Shown here in pieces: positions 44,390 to 58,124 of a DNA stretch of 64,000 nucleotides; the stretch's first letter is position 1, and the number at the start of each line of letters is the position of its first letter. The DNA is from Lamellibrachia columna. Taxonomy: Eukaryota > Annelida > Polychaeta > Sabellida > Siboglinidae. Made by a program: the position numbers and the translations under genes. The stretch is taken from positions 42,890,000-42,953,999 of the forward strand of contig OY759271.1 in NCBI GenBank assembly GCA_963662155.1. The letters run 5' to 3'. Under the pieces are notes generated by a model. The model was not told the origin of the DNA. It saw nothing but the letters and a program-made list of their open reading frames with translations, and searched no databases.

Positions 44390-47300
44390 CACGCACATAC
44401 GCAGAGGCGCGCAACACAACCATGCACAAATGTAAATGAATAAATATAATATTATTGGCACATTTCACTGTTTTCCGCCGACATTTTGTCACTCTTTAAA
44501 TTTAATCCGTCATGAAAATAAGACGGTGGAAATTAGGTTTAACATACTTGTAAGCAAGTACCTGTAACACAGATATGTGTGGCGCCGGAAACTGTAAAGC
44601 CGTGATGACATCTGGGACTCGGTAAATTCTTCAGCCACAGCCATTTTCCTTCGTCCAAATTAGAGGTTACATAAACCACTATGATTTTACTGACATATTT
44701 ATAAGAATATGGTTAGAAAATGCAGTCGTTTTGAAATAAGTATAATATTATACACATACATGTAGATTGGAATTTGCGTTGATCACTAATTCACAAAACC
44801 GAAATCAGACATTAATGTCGTATCCTTACCATATCCAGTACCTTTTATCAAAGCATGGAGTGAGGAAACCAGGGAAACATTGACATCCTGAAATTAAGAC
44901 TGCAATGCAAGGTAATAAACAGTTCTTGGGCCATTGTGATTCGAGGAATTGAGGGGTTCCCGGGCACATCATGGACACCCTGGATCCGACCATGATTCGG
45001 GCATGAATGATAAGCATGAGAGGCACGGGACACTATTTCTGAGGTGTCAACATTCGGGCAGGAAATACCGCTTTTTCCCCCTCCGCTTTTTGGATGAATT
45101 GTCCAGCTTTTTGTAATTTAAAAAAGCAAAAAAATTCACACTAAAATCGATCTATCTTTTGCATACAAGTCCATCCTAAGCACATTTTATGTCTTTGGAG
45201 CCAATAAAGTTGAGCGGAGGAGGATGTTTCCTGCTTTTTATGAGCATTTTACCGCTTTATCACGAGAACTTGGATACCTAAAATAAGGTGGGGCATAACA
45301 CCCACAGTAAGAGTCATGCAGAGCTACCAAGTCTCACACATTTGGCGTGAGACTCACGCATTTGGCTTCCATCTCACGCACTCGCGCAGCTATTTGTAGA
45401 TCTCACGCACATTGGCCGTTTCAATTAATAATTAATATAATCCCCTAGGTATATTTTTATCATCATCGGTGACGTCGCGCGTAATCGCCACTTTCACACA
45501 CAATTATCGACAGACAGCCCGCGTGACAACCCCATGTCTCCCTGCCAGAGTGATCATGATCACGGGTATGGTCGGGGCTTGCTACGAGCGCTGGTCCCTC
45601 GCCTCGTTGGCACATTGACTGTCAAACTGGCAATGGACCGCCCACTGACATTTGAGCCAACAAACGATTTGCTTATTAAAAGTATACATGGGCACACAAC
45701 CAGACACATCCTAGTAGTACCAACTTTGAAGCATTTAAGCCAGACGTGTGCAGGTTAGGTTAAAATGCTGATACGTATGACACATTGGGAATTATCAGAT
45801 ATCAAGATGCTGTTATCTTAACTGTTTCAAAACAATTGAACATATTTCGTCCAGTATTTAAATAAACCGCAACGGCATACATGATTCAAGATTTATCAAT
45901 CTGTCAATTATTTCCAGTGTATTATAAAAAGTTGTCCCCGATAGAAACTTTAATGACTAGAATGGCTTTCATCTGGTGCCCTAGTTTTTGGGAAACATAA
46001 CACCCTTTTTCAGTGTTTGGATCCTGCCAATATCTCGCTTGTTCCTCTACACATTGCACCTCTGGTCACAGACATGATAAACGTTAAGGAAATAACATAC
46101 AATGAAAAAATGATGTGTCAAACTGTGGTTAACTGGATGTCTTTATGTGTATTGTTGTCATGTTGCTGTGAATTACGCTAGCCATCATTAAAGTTTATAA
46201 CGTTATTAGATATTTTGTTTTAGAAAAGGTCGAAAAAGGGTTATTTTGTCCTTGAGACAACCAAGGTGTGGTGCGCACGCATATAACATGTAGGTAAATT
46301 ATTTGCCATCATAACTCGTCCACTCTGCAATATGTTTCAGAATGCTGGCGTTTGACTGACGCAGATGAGAAATAATTTTCAACCTTCCACACAACATATC
46401 TTTGAAACACCATGCCATTTTTTTGGCCACAAAATATTTCTAAAACAGAACTTCTGAAAGTATCTGCTCAGATTAACATGTTTGACTTGTTCACCACAAG
46501 AATCGGCCAAGTTTTACCAAAGGACGATGACTATATGGGCAAAACAACTTTGAGATAAACCCCGAAGGACAACGAAAACGAGGTAGACTAAAGATACCTC
46601 CGACTCCTGTGCTCTATAACGGTGGTTTGACGTGCCAATGTATATGAAAAAAAATATCATTTAAATTTCAAGTTTTATGAGTTCCCACAATGTCCCACAA
46701 TAAAATCCATGAACCTGCTCTTTTGAATAAGCGCGTTAGCATTGACACGCGGCAAACAATTTGCGCGAAGTGCCGTCGACAATCTCAAGCGATTTCACAT
46801 TTACCTTGCAACAGAGGCGCCACGGGTTATTTCGGGCAGCCTATGTTCTAATTACAATGTAATTAACCCCAATTATGTTTGTAATACCCTATCAACTGAA
46901 ACAGCGCTTCCGAATGAGCTGTTGAAGGTCAGTGACAGCCACGAAGGGGTGGTACGGCTTCAACTGAATCGAAGCGAAGCTTTTGACATCGACCGACATA
47001 AACATGCAGCTTACACGCTATTATGAAAACACGGGCAACATCGTCTGTTGGGTCGAAGGATATGCCTGTCATGGTTCGTTGCCTATATCCAGCACAGACA
47101 ATACAGTAGTACAGCTGCCCGTGAACATTCAAGAGATCACCAAATGAACTGCGGCTAGTCCAACAAGGTTTAATTATTGTTGACCGACCAGCACGTTCTT
47201 CAAATTAGTTTCTTACATAACAGTCCAGGCGAAGTTGGTGCTTCTGTTGACGCACCTGACAAGACCCATTTGTGAAAGACCCCACTTGCTGGTTTGCATG

Positions 47301-47750
47301 GCTTCGGATTCAATACACATTCTTGGCCTACACACACTGTATGCTTGATGCGGTGTTGAGCGTGACGTTGACAGCCAGTCGGGGAAAATTTGTGAAGATC
47401 CAATACAAAGACGAACAAAAACAAAGTGTTCTTTATGTGTGCACAGGAACGTGGTGACTAGCAGGAAACAGCGCCATGCACGGGTGGCGTTTCCCTTATG
47501 ACTGGCACGGCGACACTCTGAGAGGTTGGTACTGATCGAATGATGTGTCTAACAGCAGCTAGGCCATGGAAGTTTATTCCATCATGCACTTCCTTTATCT
47601 TCATAGCTTGAAGCTTTCAAGTTTATGTATTGATTGTTGAAATGACTGTGTTTGTTTATTTATTTTTAAACTATGTTATAGCGAATCCACCTACGTTACA
47701 ATATTGTGTCATATTATTTATTTTCTACATATCAATTGGTGAAATAACTC
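44390..47750. other. Long interval without recognised genes
   Basis: Short open frames at 45534-45758, 46742-47026 and 47200-47457 overlap frames on the other strand and show no domain. 45320-45420 has repeated TCTCACGCA/CACGCATTTGGC words, probably a degraded interspersed repeat. Nothing else identified. Confidence 0.4.
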
Positions 47751-47754
47751 TGTA

Positions 47755-47895
47755 TTGCATATCCCGTTTTAGATATTGTGTACTATTTTCTAGGAAATAT
47801 TTTTAATGTCGCTGTTCACGCGATACATGAAAGATGTTCATCAACGGACTACCTGTCATGTGTGCCTCTTCGAGTCTTGCTAAGGGATCATCTAC
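47755..47895 (+). repeat. Dispersed repeat family E, copy 1
   Basis: Shares with 50552-50712 ATTGCATATC, TATTTTCTAGG, CTGTTCACGCGATACATGAA, AGATGTTCAT and GAGGGATCATCTA-type ends. About 150 bp, same orientation. Confidence 0.75.
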
Positions 47896-48185
47896 AAACA
47901 ATTTCGGCTTTAATTCTCATTATATGATGAAAAGCTAGGTTTGTGCATAAATGTTAGTTCGGTATTGTATATAGGTATGATCTATTCCATTGTTGCACAT
48001 TTAGTTGGACCGGCAATTAATGTATTGGGGCATATATTTATTACTAGTGATATTTAATGGACAGCAGCATGATAAAGCGCCGTCGTGGTATATTTGCCCC
48101 TTATTTGATATGTGTGCTATATTTATATTTGTAATACTAATACTTGTACATATCAGGGCCAAATAAAGAGCATGTGTCTGCTTGT

Positions 48186-48236
48186 CTGTTGTAGGCGCCA
48201 TCTTAGGTTGACCACTTCCGGCGGATGTACATAGCT
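48186..48236 (+). repeat. Repeat end with YY1-like and ETS-like words
   Basis: TGTAGGCGCCATCTTAGG followed by ACCACTTCCGGCG. The reverse complement of this arrangement is at 62634-62690. GCCATCTT and CTTCCGG match the core YY1 and ETS sites found in TATA-less promoters. This may be a transposon promoter. Confidence 0.6.
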
Positions 48237-49010
<774 letters not shown>

Positions 49011-49800
49011 AGTTAAGCCAACAATTGTAGGCTACCGGTTCAGGCCATAATCCCTATTTCTTTAATAAAACCACCAGGATGTCCTCAAACTGCCATTCAT
49101 CAGTTAACCCATCAGTAAGCCATGAAATGCAGTGAGAAGACCATGCCACTTGACACTGGCTGACAGTGCTAACTGCGAAGAACTTCCAGCTGAGTCTTCC
49201 TCTGTAGAAGTAAGGTGACTCAAGTCAGACTGCTTGCAGCCCTACACCAGTGTAAGAATAATCTGGTGTCAACAGTATGATTAAAAAGTTCAAAGGGGAT
49301 TTTGAGCATGTTATATTGGCATATTCTAACCCTCTCAACAACCAGTAGTCTAAGAGCAGAACATATAAATTGCAAACTGCTAATATAAACAGATTACAAA
49401 TTGCAACACTGCATTTGTGCACCCACAGAAGACAAACTGAACTGATGTGTCAGCATGTAAATTGGTCTGATGTTGTCTTTATTCAAAACAGGGACAAGCA
49501 AGCTTGATTGAAATTGTAACACATACCCTTTGTTCCAATTTGGACAAATCGTCTCACCTATGCCCTTTCAAAATTAATGATGTACATGTTTGGGGGGTCG
49601 CTTTAGTCACTGGTACACTAACTACAAGCAAAGATATTGGTTATATGGGTATTGTTATGCCAACGCATGTGGTTTATAAATTGTTAATTGCAGTTATGAA
49701 GGGACTGATTTATATGTAATACCATGTATGTATGTTTGTAAAAAGGAGGGGTTCGTAAAATGTAAAAGTATGTTTGGGAATTGAAATGTCATAAAAAAAT
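49011..49800. other. Spacer, nothing recognised
   Basis: A frame at 49504-49719 (HVWGVALVTGTLTTSKDIGY) has protein-like composition but no family or splice support. Confidence 0.4.
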
Positions 49801-49820
49801 GTATATACACACAAACACAC

Positions 49821-49825
<5 letters not shown>

Positions 49826-49890
<65 letters not shown>
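49826..49890. repeat. (AT)n microsatellite
   Basis: About 32 AT units following ACACACAAACACACACAA; a perfect self-complementary tract. Confidence 0.97.
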
Positions 49891-49893
<3 letters not shown>

Positions 49894-50551
49894 AAATAAC
49901 AACACAAGTCCAGCGTAGAATGAAATAGGCCAAATAATGACATTTAGATTTATTAATTAAGGAGCAGGAAATTAGGCAAGCATACACCATCAAAAGAAGA
50001 TACATCCAATAATCTCAGCAACCATGCCGGCCCCCAAAAGGTGTTTACACATAATTAGTAAATCACGCCTATCAGCTACCCACTACCAGTACTATCTGTA
50101 CCACTACTGACTTATATACAATTCACATGGTGTCGGTGAGGGTCACTCCGCCGTGTATTAACCATACACATACATGTACAAACAGAAAGACTGGGGTACT
50201 CGATCCCCCAGCCAAACATGATAAATGAAAAAAGTGGGCTAACCATCCAACATTCGTGAACAATTCATAATGCAAATTATGGTAACACAACACACAATGT
50301 ATAAAGGTGTTACATATCTAGACATTAGTCAACCAATAACTACTAACACATCAGACCGAGAGGTAGGGCCAAACAGCCACACAAATGTACTCGTAAAAAG
50401 TACCCGCACTAAAAACCCTGTGTACACTACTTAAAACTCAGTGGAGGGAAAAGCGTTAATGCAAAACCTCGTGTACCAAATTCTAACAGGGAAAAGCGTC
50501 AACAAATTCAAAAACTTTGTGAACTACCTCTCTGTCTTCAGTTTTTCATTG
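49891..50551. other. Spacer, nothing recognised
   Basis: No gene or repeat identified. Confidence 0.4.
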
Positions 50552-50712
50552 TGTATCTGAGTATTGCATATCAAGTTTAAAATTTTAGTATTATTTTCTA
50601 GGTGTATGGTGTAACTTTTATTATTACTGTTCACACGATACATGAAAGATGTTCATTTACGGACTGCCTGCCCCCTTTGCCTGATCGAGTCCTGCTGAGG
50701 GATCATCTATTA
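50552..50712 (+). repeat. Dispersed repeat family E, copy 2
   Basis: Mate of 47755-47895; ends GTCCTGCTGAGGGATCATCT. Confidence 0.75.
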
Positions 50713-51499
50713 TTTACTTACATAAAAAAGAGGAAACACGCGCCTCCTCCAACGCACGCATACCGGATGCATCAGGTCCGACCCCCACCGCCCCCCTCCA
50801 CGTACGCACTACTGGTAGTGGTGACGTAGCTAAGTCTATAATAAGCGACTGGCTGCAGGTGCAAATATCAATATTTTCCATCAAAGCGGGAGGGTACAAA
50901 ATCAAGATCCAAGTTGCAATGTGTTGACAAGATATTTGTCTAAACAACAACAAATCGGTGTCAAAATCGCTGATGTAGACGTAGAACTCTACTTCAGTCC
51001 TTTCACAACAACGATGCTTTCAAACACCTTACGACATCTTTCAAATGTGTTCCCCGCATAGTTGGGTGGATAAGTAGAAAGTGTGTGCACTTGTGCATAC
51101 AATTTTGACACTGCATGCATATACTACTTGGGACCCTGAATGTGTTCTGATATAGTGCGGATTCAACTTACAGCGCCACCTAGTGGTTGGCCAGACACTG
51201 TACGGCAGATATGTAAACTAATTACGATGACGACATGAAACTTAGCAGACAATTAGATAATATATTAACTTATGGTATCTGGCTATATAACCATAACAAA
51301 TGTTACCATATACGTCGCATTTTTAAAGATAAATAGGTTTACACGGGCAGTGATTTTATATATTTTACTTTAGACTTTCTCCGACATTCAAAGTGAAAAC
51401 AAATGTTCCCATATCATAAGAATAACTTCAACTAGAGCCTTACTTGTGGTGTCAATAAATAGTTTTTCGATGCGATGATTTAAAATAGATTACTTTTGA
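50713..51499. other. Spacer, nothing recognised
   Basis: Contains a short C-rich tract near 50780-50805 but no gene. Confidence 0.4.
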
Positions 51500-51820
51500 G
51501 CTACTACGACAGTCGTATATCCGCCATCTCTAAACACGGCAAATATAAATGCCGGAGAAGGTCAAAAGTCAAATATTTGAAATTGTTGCCACCGAAAACC
51601 TGTGTTTTGACAATACACTTACGGCTCTAGGTGATGTAGTTTTTAAGATGCTTGGAAAATTAGTTATAACGACAATCATCTTTAAATATGGCGGATATAA
51701 ATGTCGGAAGAGGTCAAAACTAAAATATTTTAAATCGTTGTCCACGAAAACCTGTGTTTTGACAGTACACTTACGGCTCTATATGGTGTAATTTTCAAGA
51801 TATGGGGAAAATTGGCATAA
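51500..51820. repeat. Two tandem copies of a roughly 152-bp unit
   Basis: AATATAAATGCCGGAGAAGG at 51541 and GATATAAATGTCGGAAGAGG at 51693 start matching segments, both continuing to ACCTGTGTTTTGACANTACA and CTTACGGCTCTA. Confidence 0.85.
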
Positions 51821-51989
51821 ATGTTGGAAAAGTGCCACAAAAACCATTATGTTATACTATTATATGCCACTTTTGTACCGGAAATGATTTGGAATGGTGT
51901 AATGAACACATTGAGATACACAAATACAAGTAAGGACGTCGACAGAAAGCCGTGTAAGTTAGACTAGTTAAAGCTGATTCGTTAAATGG

Positions 51990-52375
51990 TTCAGCCCATC
52001 GAGAATCCGGTTCACTTATGTGCAGGTGTGTAGTGTGTGACTAGCTTAAGTAATGTGCGCAGTCTGTTTAATAAAATTGTCTATTTTTTTTTCAAATCAT
52101 CGAAAGAATTTAGTTTAGTCCTTAGATGATAGATTTGGACCAAAATAGTGGATATCCAAAATGGTAAACACTGTGTGGGTCAATGGGCGTGACTTCCATC
52201 CTCTGGCTGATCACATGACAAAGTTAAAAAAATTCACCAAGGAAGAAAATCGTTGTTTTTCAGCATTTCGATTATCACTTCAGTTTATGCCTGAACAAGT
52301 ATTAACTATTTTAATTGTTTGTCTGATGATTTCACAAAAACTACATTCAAAAGTTGCACAAACGAGCTAGCATGT
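51990..52375 (+). repeat. Dispersed repeat family D, copy 3
   Basis: Same orientation and word order as 30350-30790. Confidence 0.75.
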
Positions 52376-53580
52376 TGGTCTCAAGTAATTATGCTCCTAC
52401 CAACCCAATATTGGGGTATCGCAGGAGTTTGGACCAATGGCTTTTAGTGTCTCTTCCAAAAGACGCAGGCAAAGTGGGTAACGAAGTTGCCAGAAATAGC
52501 AGGAATAATACCCTTGCAGAGGCGCTGCTAACAATGATCACGTGCCGCTTATAGCCAATGAGATCGCACAAAAGCGACCTCCACGCAGATTACGCGTGGT
52601 CGGAAGATCGACTTTAAAAGATTGATAAAAGGTCCCGATTTACCCATTTCAAAAACTAAAAAGATGCTTCACTGAAGCTGAAGACGTCTTTGATTGAAAA
52701 TTTCGCCAAGTTGAACCGGGAGCTGTAGTACACACAAATGAATCTTTGTGACAGTGGAAGTGTCAGGGGTAATACACAGCACAGGGCCCAAGGGTCTGGT
52801 AACAGGTATCATATCAGCCCAATGGATCTGACAGGGGACTGATGCTCAGCTGTGTGCATTACAATAGGATTTACAATCCCACAGGGTTAATTGTATATAA
52901 AACCCTTGGCTTAGGTGTTAGTCTGGCTCTGGTGATGGCTCCAAAGAAAACATCTGTGCCTAATCCTGAGTGTTGCAATCCATTTTAAAATCATGAAAGG
53001 AGGGTTAAGGGGGTTCGTTAAGGGTGTGCGACTGATATCTAGACAATTGTCGGAAAGGGATCCTAGCCTTTGTACCCCATCCAGAACAACTCTCTGTTGC
53101 ATCATGTGCAATGTAAAGATTGTGTGTAACCGTGATTACTCTTCATTCATGTTCGTGTTCACTGTCGTTTGAGACAGTGTAGCTGGATAGAAGTGATGCT
53201 TACATATGATAATAATAAAGTAGATATACAGGGCCTGATCAATCAAGGTGCTTTACATACATGTAGTTCATAACTGTTAAATTTTATTTTTTTGCTGATG
53301 ACATCAATATTTTTTTGCTCAGCAAATGACCCGGTTGAACTCAGCAAAGACAGGCAAACCACTTGGTTAATTGGTTATGTGGTTTGTAGTTAATCAATTA
53401 TCACATAATATGTAGGAAATTAATGTCATGCTATTTAGTAACTATTAAAAGCCAGCACTAATGTAAAAATCAATGATATTGAAATGATATATGTAAGTAA
53501 ATTTCTAGTTGTTTTAATAGGACGATAACTTTGAAACTTTGAAAAAAGTATTGCAATTATGCATACTAGTGCAAAATATT
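52376..53580. other. Spacer, nothing recognised
   Basis: No gene recognised; simple-sequence TTTTTTTGCTGATGACATC near 53287 is unremarkable. Confidence 0.4.
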
Positions 53581-53624
53581 TACTACACAAAAATGCTCAC
53601 TTAAAACAATATACTATTCACAGT

Positions 53625-54010
53625 ACCTGATTTGTGTTTCATGTTGTTGTGAAGTGTGGGGAAACACCTACAAAACAAATATTGACTGCATTTATTTGTT
53701 ACAAAAGCAATTAGCAAAGATTGTCAGCAATGTACACTGTTGGCATCATACAAATGGATTATCTTGTGAATTGCATATATTAAAGCTATCTCATTTTCTA
53801 AAACTAAAAACTCCCATTATAATGAGTGAAGCAAATAAAAAGTTGTTACCAAATAATCTGCTGTTATTCTTCAACAGTTTATGACATAACACGTCAAACA
53901 CAACAAAGTAAATACTTAAGACAGGTATTTGCTAAAATGACTCTAATATCCCAATGTACATCTGCACAAGGTATACAATTATGAAAGAAGCAAATTTGGA
54001 TATGTGGAAT
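53625..54010 (+). pseudogene. LINE reverse transcriptase C-terminal fragment
   Basis: 53654-53884 reads MWGNTYKTNIDCIYLLQKQL, then AKIVSNVHCWHHTNGLSCEL and LKLKTPIIMSEANKKLLPNN. It is a post-catalytic region of CR1/Rex/jockey-type reverse transcriptases. After the stop at 53884 a related segment continues in another frame (RQTQQSKYLRQVFAKMTLIS). 5'-truncated and dead. Confidence 0.75.
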
Positions 54011-54258
54011 TAAAATTGCGAGAACATGTACTGTCCATGTTAATTCATTTATTCAGATAGTGGTCCCATGATCGTGTGATAGCTATTATGTTATGTAATA
54101 TAATATTCTACATTCTTATGGTTTGATTCAGCATATTAACATACAAAACTACTATCCCACTGGAAAAAACTGAGATATCAATGACAGCATATCAGGAAGC
54201 ATGTAAATTGTTATGTTCATTACCTTATTGCACTAACCAACGTCGTTTAGGCTGTCAG

Positions 54259-54686
54259 AGTTACCTCTTGAAATACCAGAGACAGCAAAGGAGGTTGTTG
54301 TAGACCATCCCGAAGACATGACGATGTTCCTGCTGCACAGTCGGTCACAGCAGCAAACATGGGTCGGACTGCAACTGTCAATAATGCAACCGAGCCAAAT
54401 ATGTGTTTCTTTCATAACAATCAGGCTCGATATTACCATCATTTTAGACGTCAAGCTGTGTGAATTATGTGGCTGTCGAATATTTAGTTGGTATCAACCA
54501 CATTTCCCTTTGGACACAAAACCGTGCACCTACTGTCTCGAGTCAGCAACCGATATGACTTCACCAAGCACCAAGCCATTCAGTATAAAACAAACAAACA
54601 CAATATCCACAGTTTACAAGATAGTACCAGTGTGCGCTGTTCTTAGTTCACACGACAGCAAAGTTTGCTGTCGTGATCCACAGTAG
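54259..54686 (+). CDS. Terminal exon candidate with paired CxxC motifs
   Basis: Acceptor GGCTGTCAG| and an open frame of 142 codons to TAG at 54684-54686. It reads LPLEIPETAKEVVVDHPEDM, then TWVGLQLSIMQPSQICVSFI and KLCELCGCRIF ... DTKPCTYCLES. The two C-x2-C pairs 20 or so residues apart could bind zinc. An AATAAA at about 54945 lies downstream, and the 3' flank is otherwise gene-free, as expected for a last exon. The family is not recognised and no upstream exon was identified. Confidence 0.45.
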
Positions 54687-54960
54687 GAACCACGAGAAGG
54701 TGACACGCGCTTTTCCCACCACAGGTATTGTGTGTATGCAGTATAAGTGTGAAAAGTCGTGCCTGAAACTTAACCATCTCCATCATTAGCTAGGATAGCG
54801 CTACCAGTGGTCATTTGGGCCCATCTCTGTATCCTTTCAGAATATGGTCGAAGATGTTAGCAATATATGCTATGGAAAGATCAATTTCGTAATATTAGCA
54901 TTTTCATGTACTTTAACATGTTCACAAGATTATTGTACTTGTAGAATAAACGGAAAAAAA

Positions 54961-55334
54961 TTTTTTTTAATATAAATTAATTAAATATCATTTTAGAAGT
55001 GCATAAGATGTCACCATATGTAGGCTTTGTAAAAACTGGTGTGTTTGGTCGCACAATGATTGACAAAACTGTGAAAAGTCTCCAGGCTGACAGTATGATG
55101 GTCTGTTTAGTCTCTTGACATCTTGCAGCACATTCTTGTGGAATAGTTCCTCCTCCTCCTATATCACTGCAACCTGCAACCAGTTAATTTTAAGATAGGT
55201 TATTCTGTATGAAAAATTGTCTGTATATTCTGAGCTAAGACTTGGAGAAAACAGCTGTACATGTTTCTGTGGATTTGTATTCAGTAGTGGCTTCATTACC
55301 AGGAATAAACCACTGTTTGGTTTGGTTTCTACCA
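54961..55334. other. Spacer
   Basis: No gene recognised. Confidence 0.4.
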
Positions 55335-55510
55335 AAATAATTGAATTATTAATTGAATTAAAGTTAATTGTTAATTTAATACAAGAATTTGGGAGGTTAA
55401 TTTAATTTAATTGACCTGAGAAATGTGTGACGTTAATTTAATTGGAACATTTCTGATTGAATTGTAATTTAATTAATTAACTTTTCAAGTTAATTGCCCC
55501 ATGCCTGGTA
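55335..55510 (+). repeat. Solo terminal segment of the fold-back family
   Basis: Same orientation as 21445-21620: AATTGTTAATTT, GGGAGGTTAATTTAATTTAA, ACATTTCTGATTG and the terminal AGTTAATTGCCCCATGCCTG. Confidence 0.85.
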
Positions 55511-55730
55511 CAGGTACAGTTTCTGCAAAAATATCAGTAACTTTAGATGTACTATTGTATTATTAATGCATTTGTTATACGTAAATGCATTATTACAGTT
55601 GTAGGTTTTAGTGGTTATTACTATCATACGTAGTCCTTGAATATTAAACTAAACTGAGTCAATATTATTGATCCCTAATGGCTTTTGCTGGTTGGTGAAT
55701 AATATTTAATCATGCTTATATGTTAAATAC

Positions 55731-55912
55731 CTGCACCAGCAGGACATCCAGTACTTTGTTCATTCGGTTCTCCCGCAAACTGTAACAGCCATACTTTGCA
55801 CAATGTCCAGGACTGTCGAACCAAGCATCTCCGGACAGTTCAAGGTCCCCATCAATCTCTCTGAGTTCGTCCATGATTTGAGCCTGGGCATCCAACCATT
55901 CAGCCATCACAG
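55731..55912 (-). CDS. Spliced exon of a transposase-derived (THAP/Kolobok-like?) protein
   Basis: Minus strand, acceptor GCATTTTCAG| and donor GTGCAG|GTATTT. The 60 codons read VMAEWLDAQAQIMDELREID, then GDLELSGDAWFDSPGHCAKY and SLRENRMNKVLDVLLVQ. The G-D-A-x-x-D-S-P-G-x-x-A-K-Y block is one I associate with DDE-type proteins of transposon origin common in fish and invertebrates, tentatively Kolobok-like. D and S-P-G are intact. Clean splice sites on both sides suggest a spliced gene. The following exons were not found. Confidence 0.6.
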
Positions 55913-56070
55913 CTGAAAATGCACAAATTCCATTGCATTATTTTTGAATAAAAAATTTGAAGTCACGCAACTCATGAACTGTTTGCTAAAAATTAACATG
56001 ATTAAAACAGTAATCAAGGTATTATGCTGTATTGAAAATCTTAGAGGAATAGAAAGCCAAAGAATGTACA

Positions 56071-56351
56071 CAATAATACTAACTCTTCATCACTGGACTC
56101 CTCATCATTGGCCTCTTCTGCAGCATCCAGAATAGAGAGGTCAGATGGTTTGTAGTAAATGGATGGCTTTAATGGTGACAACAACATGGAGGGAGAGGGC
56201 AATGGTGGCTCAGCTAATGGGACATCATCGCCTGGAGTCTTCTTGGGTGCGGAAATTAGACAGGGTGGCTCAAGTTGAATGTCAACAAATATATCATCCA
56301 AGCTGTACTGTGTCCCTGCGTCACATGTCACCACTATGTCTGTCTGAATCC
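56071..56351 (-). CDS. Upstream exon of the same transposase-derived protein
   Basis: Minus strand, acceptor CTACATTCCAG|, open frame IQTDIVVTCDAGTQYSLDDI, then PPLPSPSMLLSPLKPSIYYK and an acidic AAEEANDEESSDEE. A low-complexity, acidic linker preceding the SPGHCAKYG region is usual in this family. The 3' boundary is uncertain: GT sites lie at about 56084 and 56071, and the latter would keep phase with 55912. Confidence 0.5.
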
Positions 56352-58124
56352 CTGGAATGTAGAATAATCGTTAATGAAAAAGCAAAGTTCATAATAATTA
56401 TGTATGTTTGGTGACATACAGACTACGCGACGAAAATGAATTAGTAACAATGCTGAGAGAAATACAATTATGGTCTATTTTTTTATTTTTGATGGAGAAA
56501 TTAATTTTGTATGGTATATAAAAGTACTAATAATTATGCTAGTAAAGACAGACATATTAGACACAATTCCCTACAAATATCAGTGATGTTTTTATTCACA
56601 TTTCCACTGTCTAAAGCTTCATATATTAGGCAGTCTGATTTTTAATAGACTTCTCTGATTTTTGGACTGCAGGTAGTATAAATCTACCGCAGTGGTTACA
56701 GGGCATTAACAAAACCATATATCTATATGATATACTGGGGATCTCACCTGACTCGAGCTCCCTCCCTAAAATTGCAAGGTGTGAAAATGTTAAACAGTTA
56801 GCTTGAAAATTGTAGATCTTGGGTCATCTCGCCCATGTTAATTTTCCTGCCCTTTCAGCCTGCCACTGTAAATGTGTAATTTTTTTAATAGCAGGTAAAA
56901 AAAATTCGCAATTGAATTGTTGCACAATCATTCTGATATTTGACAGATGCTGCAGCATTTTCGATATATGCCAAAAATATACTTCTAGGCCCAGTAGTAC
57001 ATCTACATCGTACATTCCCAATTTATTGCCAATGTCAAGGAGATGTTTGGGGGTAAAACATCCTAATATAATCAGCTAATAACATATATCAATGCACTGA
57101 CTGGACGATTATCGATTGCCATTAAAAAAATCCTCGTCAGTCTCAAGTTGTTATACTCCAAACAGCCCAATCTTGGGCTAATCAAGTAGGCCTACTTGGC
57201 AAGTGCCGCACCATGAAATCTAGAGCTAAACACCAAACTTATATTGATTTCTTCCCTACATATCATTACAGTTTGACAGCAATAAAAAGTCTAGATCTAT
57301 CGTGGACTTCACCACTACTGTCACTGGTCACGACATGGGGAGGGCTCGCCAGCCATGGGAATGATTATATCTTCAGTAAACCACTTCAGGGTTAGCTTGA
57401 TATGGGGATAGCTAAGTTTAGGGTTGCATACCTTCATTTCTTTGTGCCCAAGCACTTATAAAGCACTGCACACAACATGAAATTGGTATTGATATGTGGT
57501 GAATAGACATTTTGGAAAGGAAACAGTTATTTTTGATACTGAAAATTGCATATTGTAGATTTTTAGCTTACCACAAGCTCTTTCATACTATTTTAACACA
57601 TGAACAATTACAAAATTGTGTTGATTAACAATTAAATGTCATATTAATATCAAATTGCGCAAAACATCAGCTTGTGTATATCAAATGTTATAGTACAAAA
57701 CTAAAATGTACATTTATTTGACATTTTCTATATTGAGTAGATCGGTTAAACAGTTTAAATAGTAACTGTATTAAAACAGTAATGATCTTGTTGACTAGAT
57801 GGAGTTAATAAAATATATATAATCATATAACATCACAGTCTGACATCGACAATTTTCTAAGTCAAACACACACAAAACATGCATGTGGCAGGCTAGCAAC
57901 CATTTTTATTTGTTTATAAAAAAATAAGCCAAAATTATATTCGGAATGGCAAATTATGAAATTATAATAAGTTTGTTATAACAAACTAAAATTTTCATCC
58001 AAATTACCTGTAATGTCCACAATTAATTAAGCTAACAACAACGACAAAAACATAAATATATCAATATTTTATAACCGTGTTTGTGACCATGACTTCCATT
58101 TATTTCGGGGCTGACCACATTATA
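56352..58124. other. AT-rich spacer
   Basis: No gene or repeat identified; open frames here are short and lack features. Confidence 0.4.

Noticed and set aside
44817..45040. Two overlapping minus-strand frames with HECPGNPSIPRIT-type sequence
   Set aside because: Two frames are equally open over the same bases and neither shows a domain or splice context.
46742..47460. Possible small genes between 46.7 and 47.5 kb
   Set aside because: Frames overlap on opposite strands, lack family resemblance and have no splice or poly(A) support.
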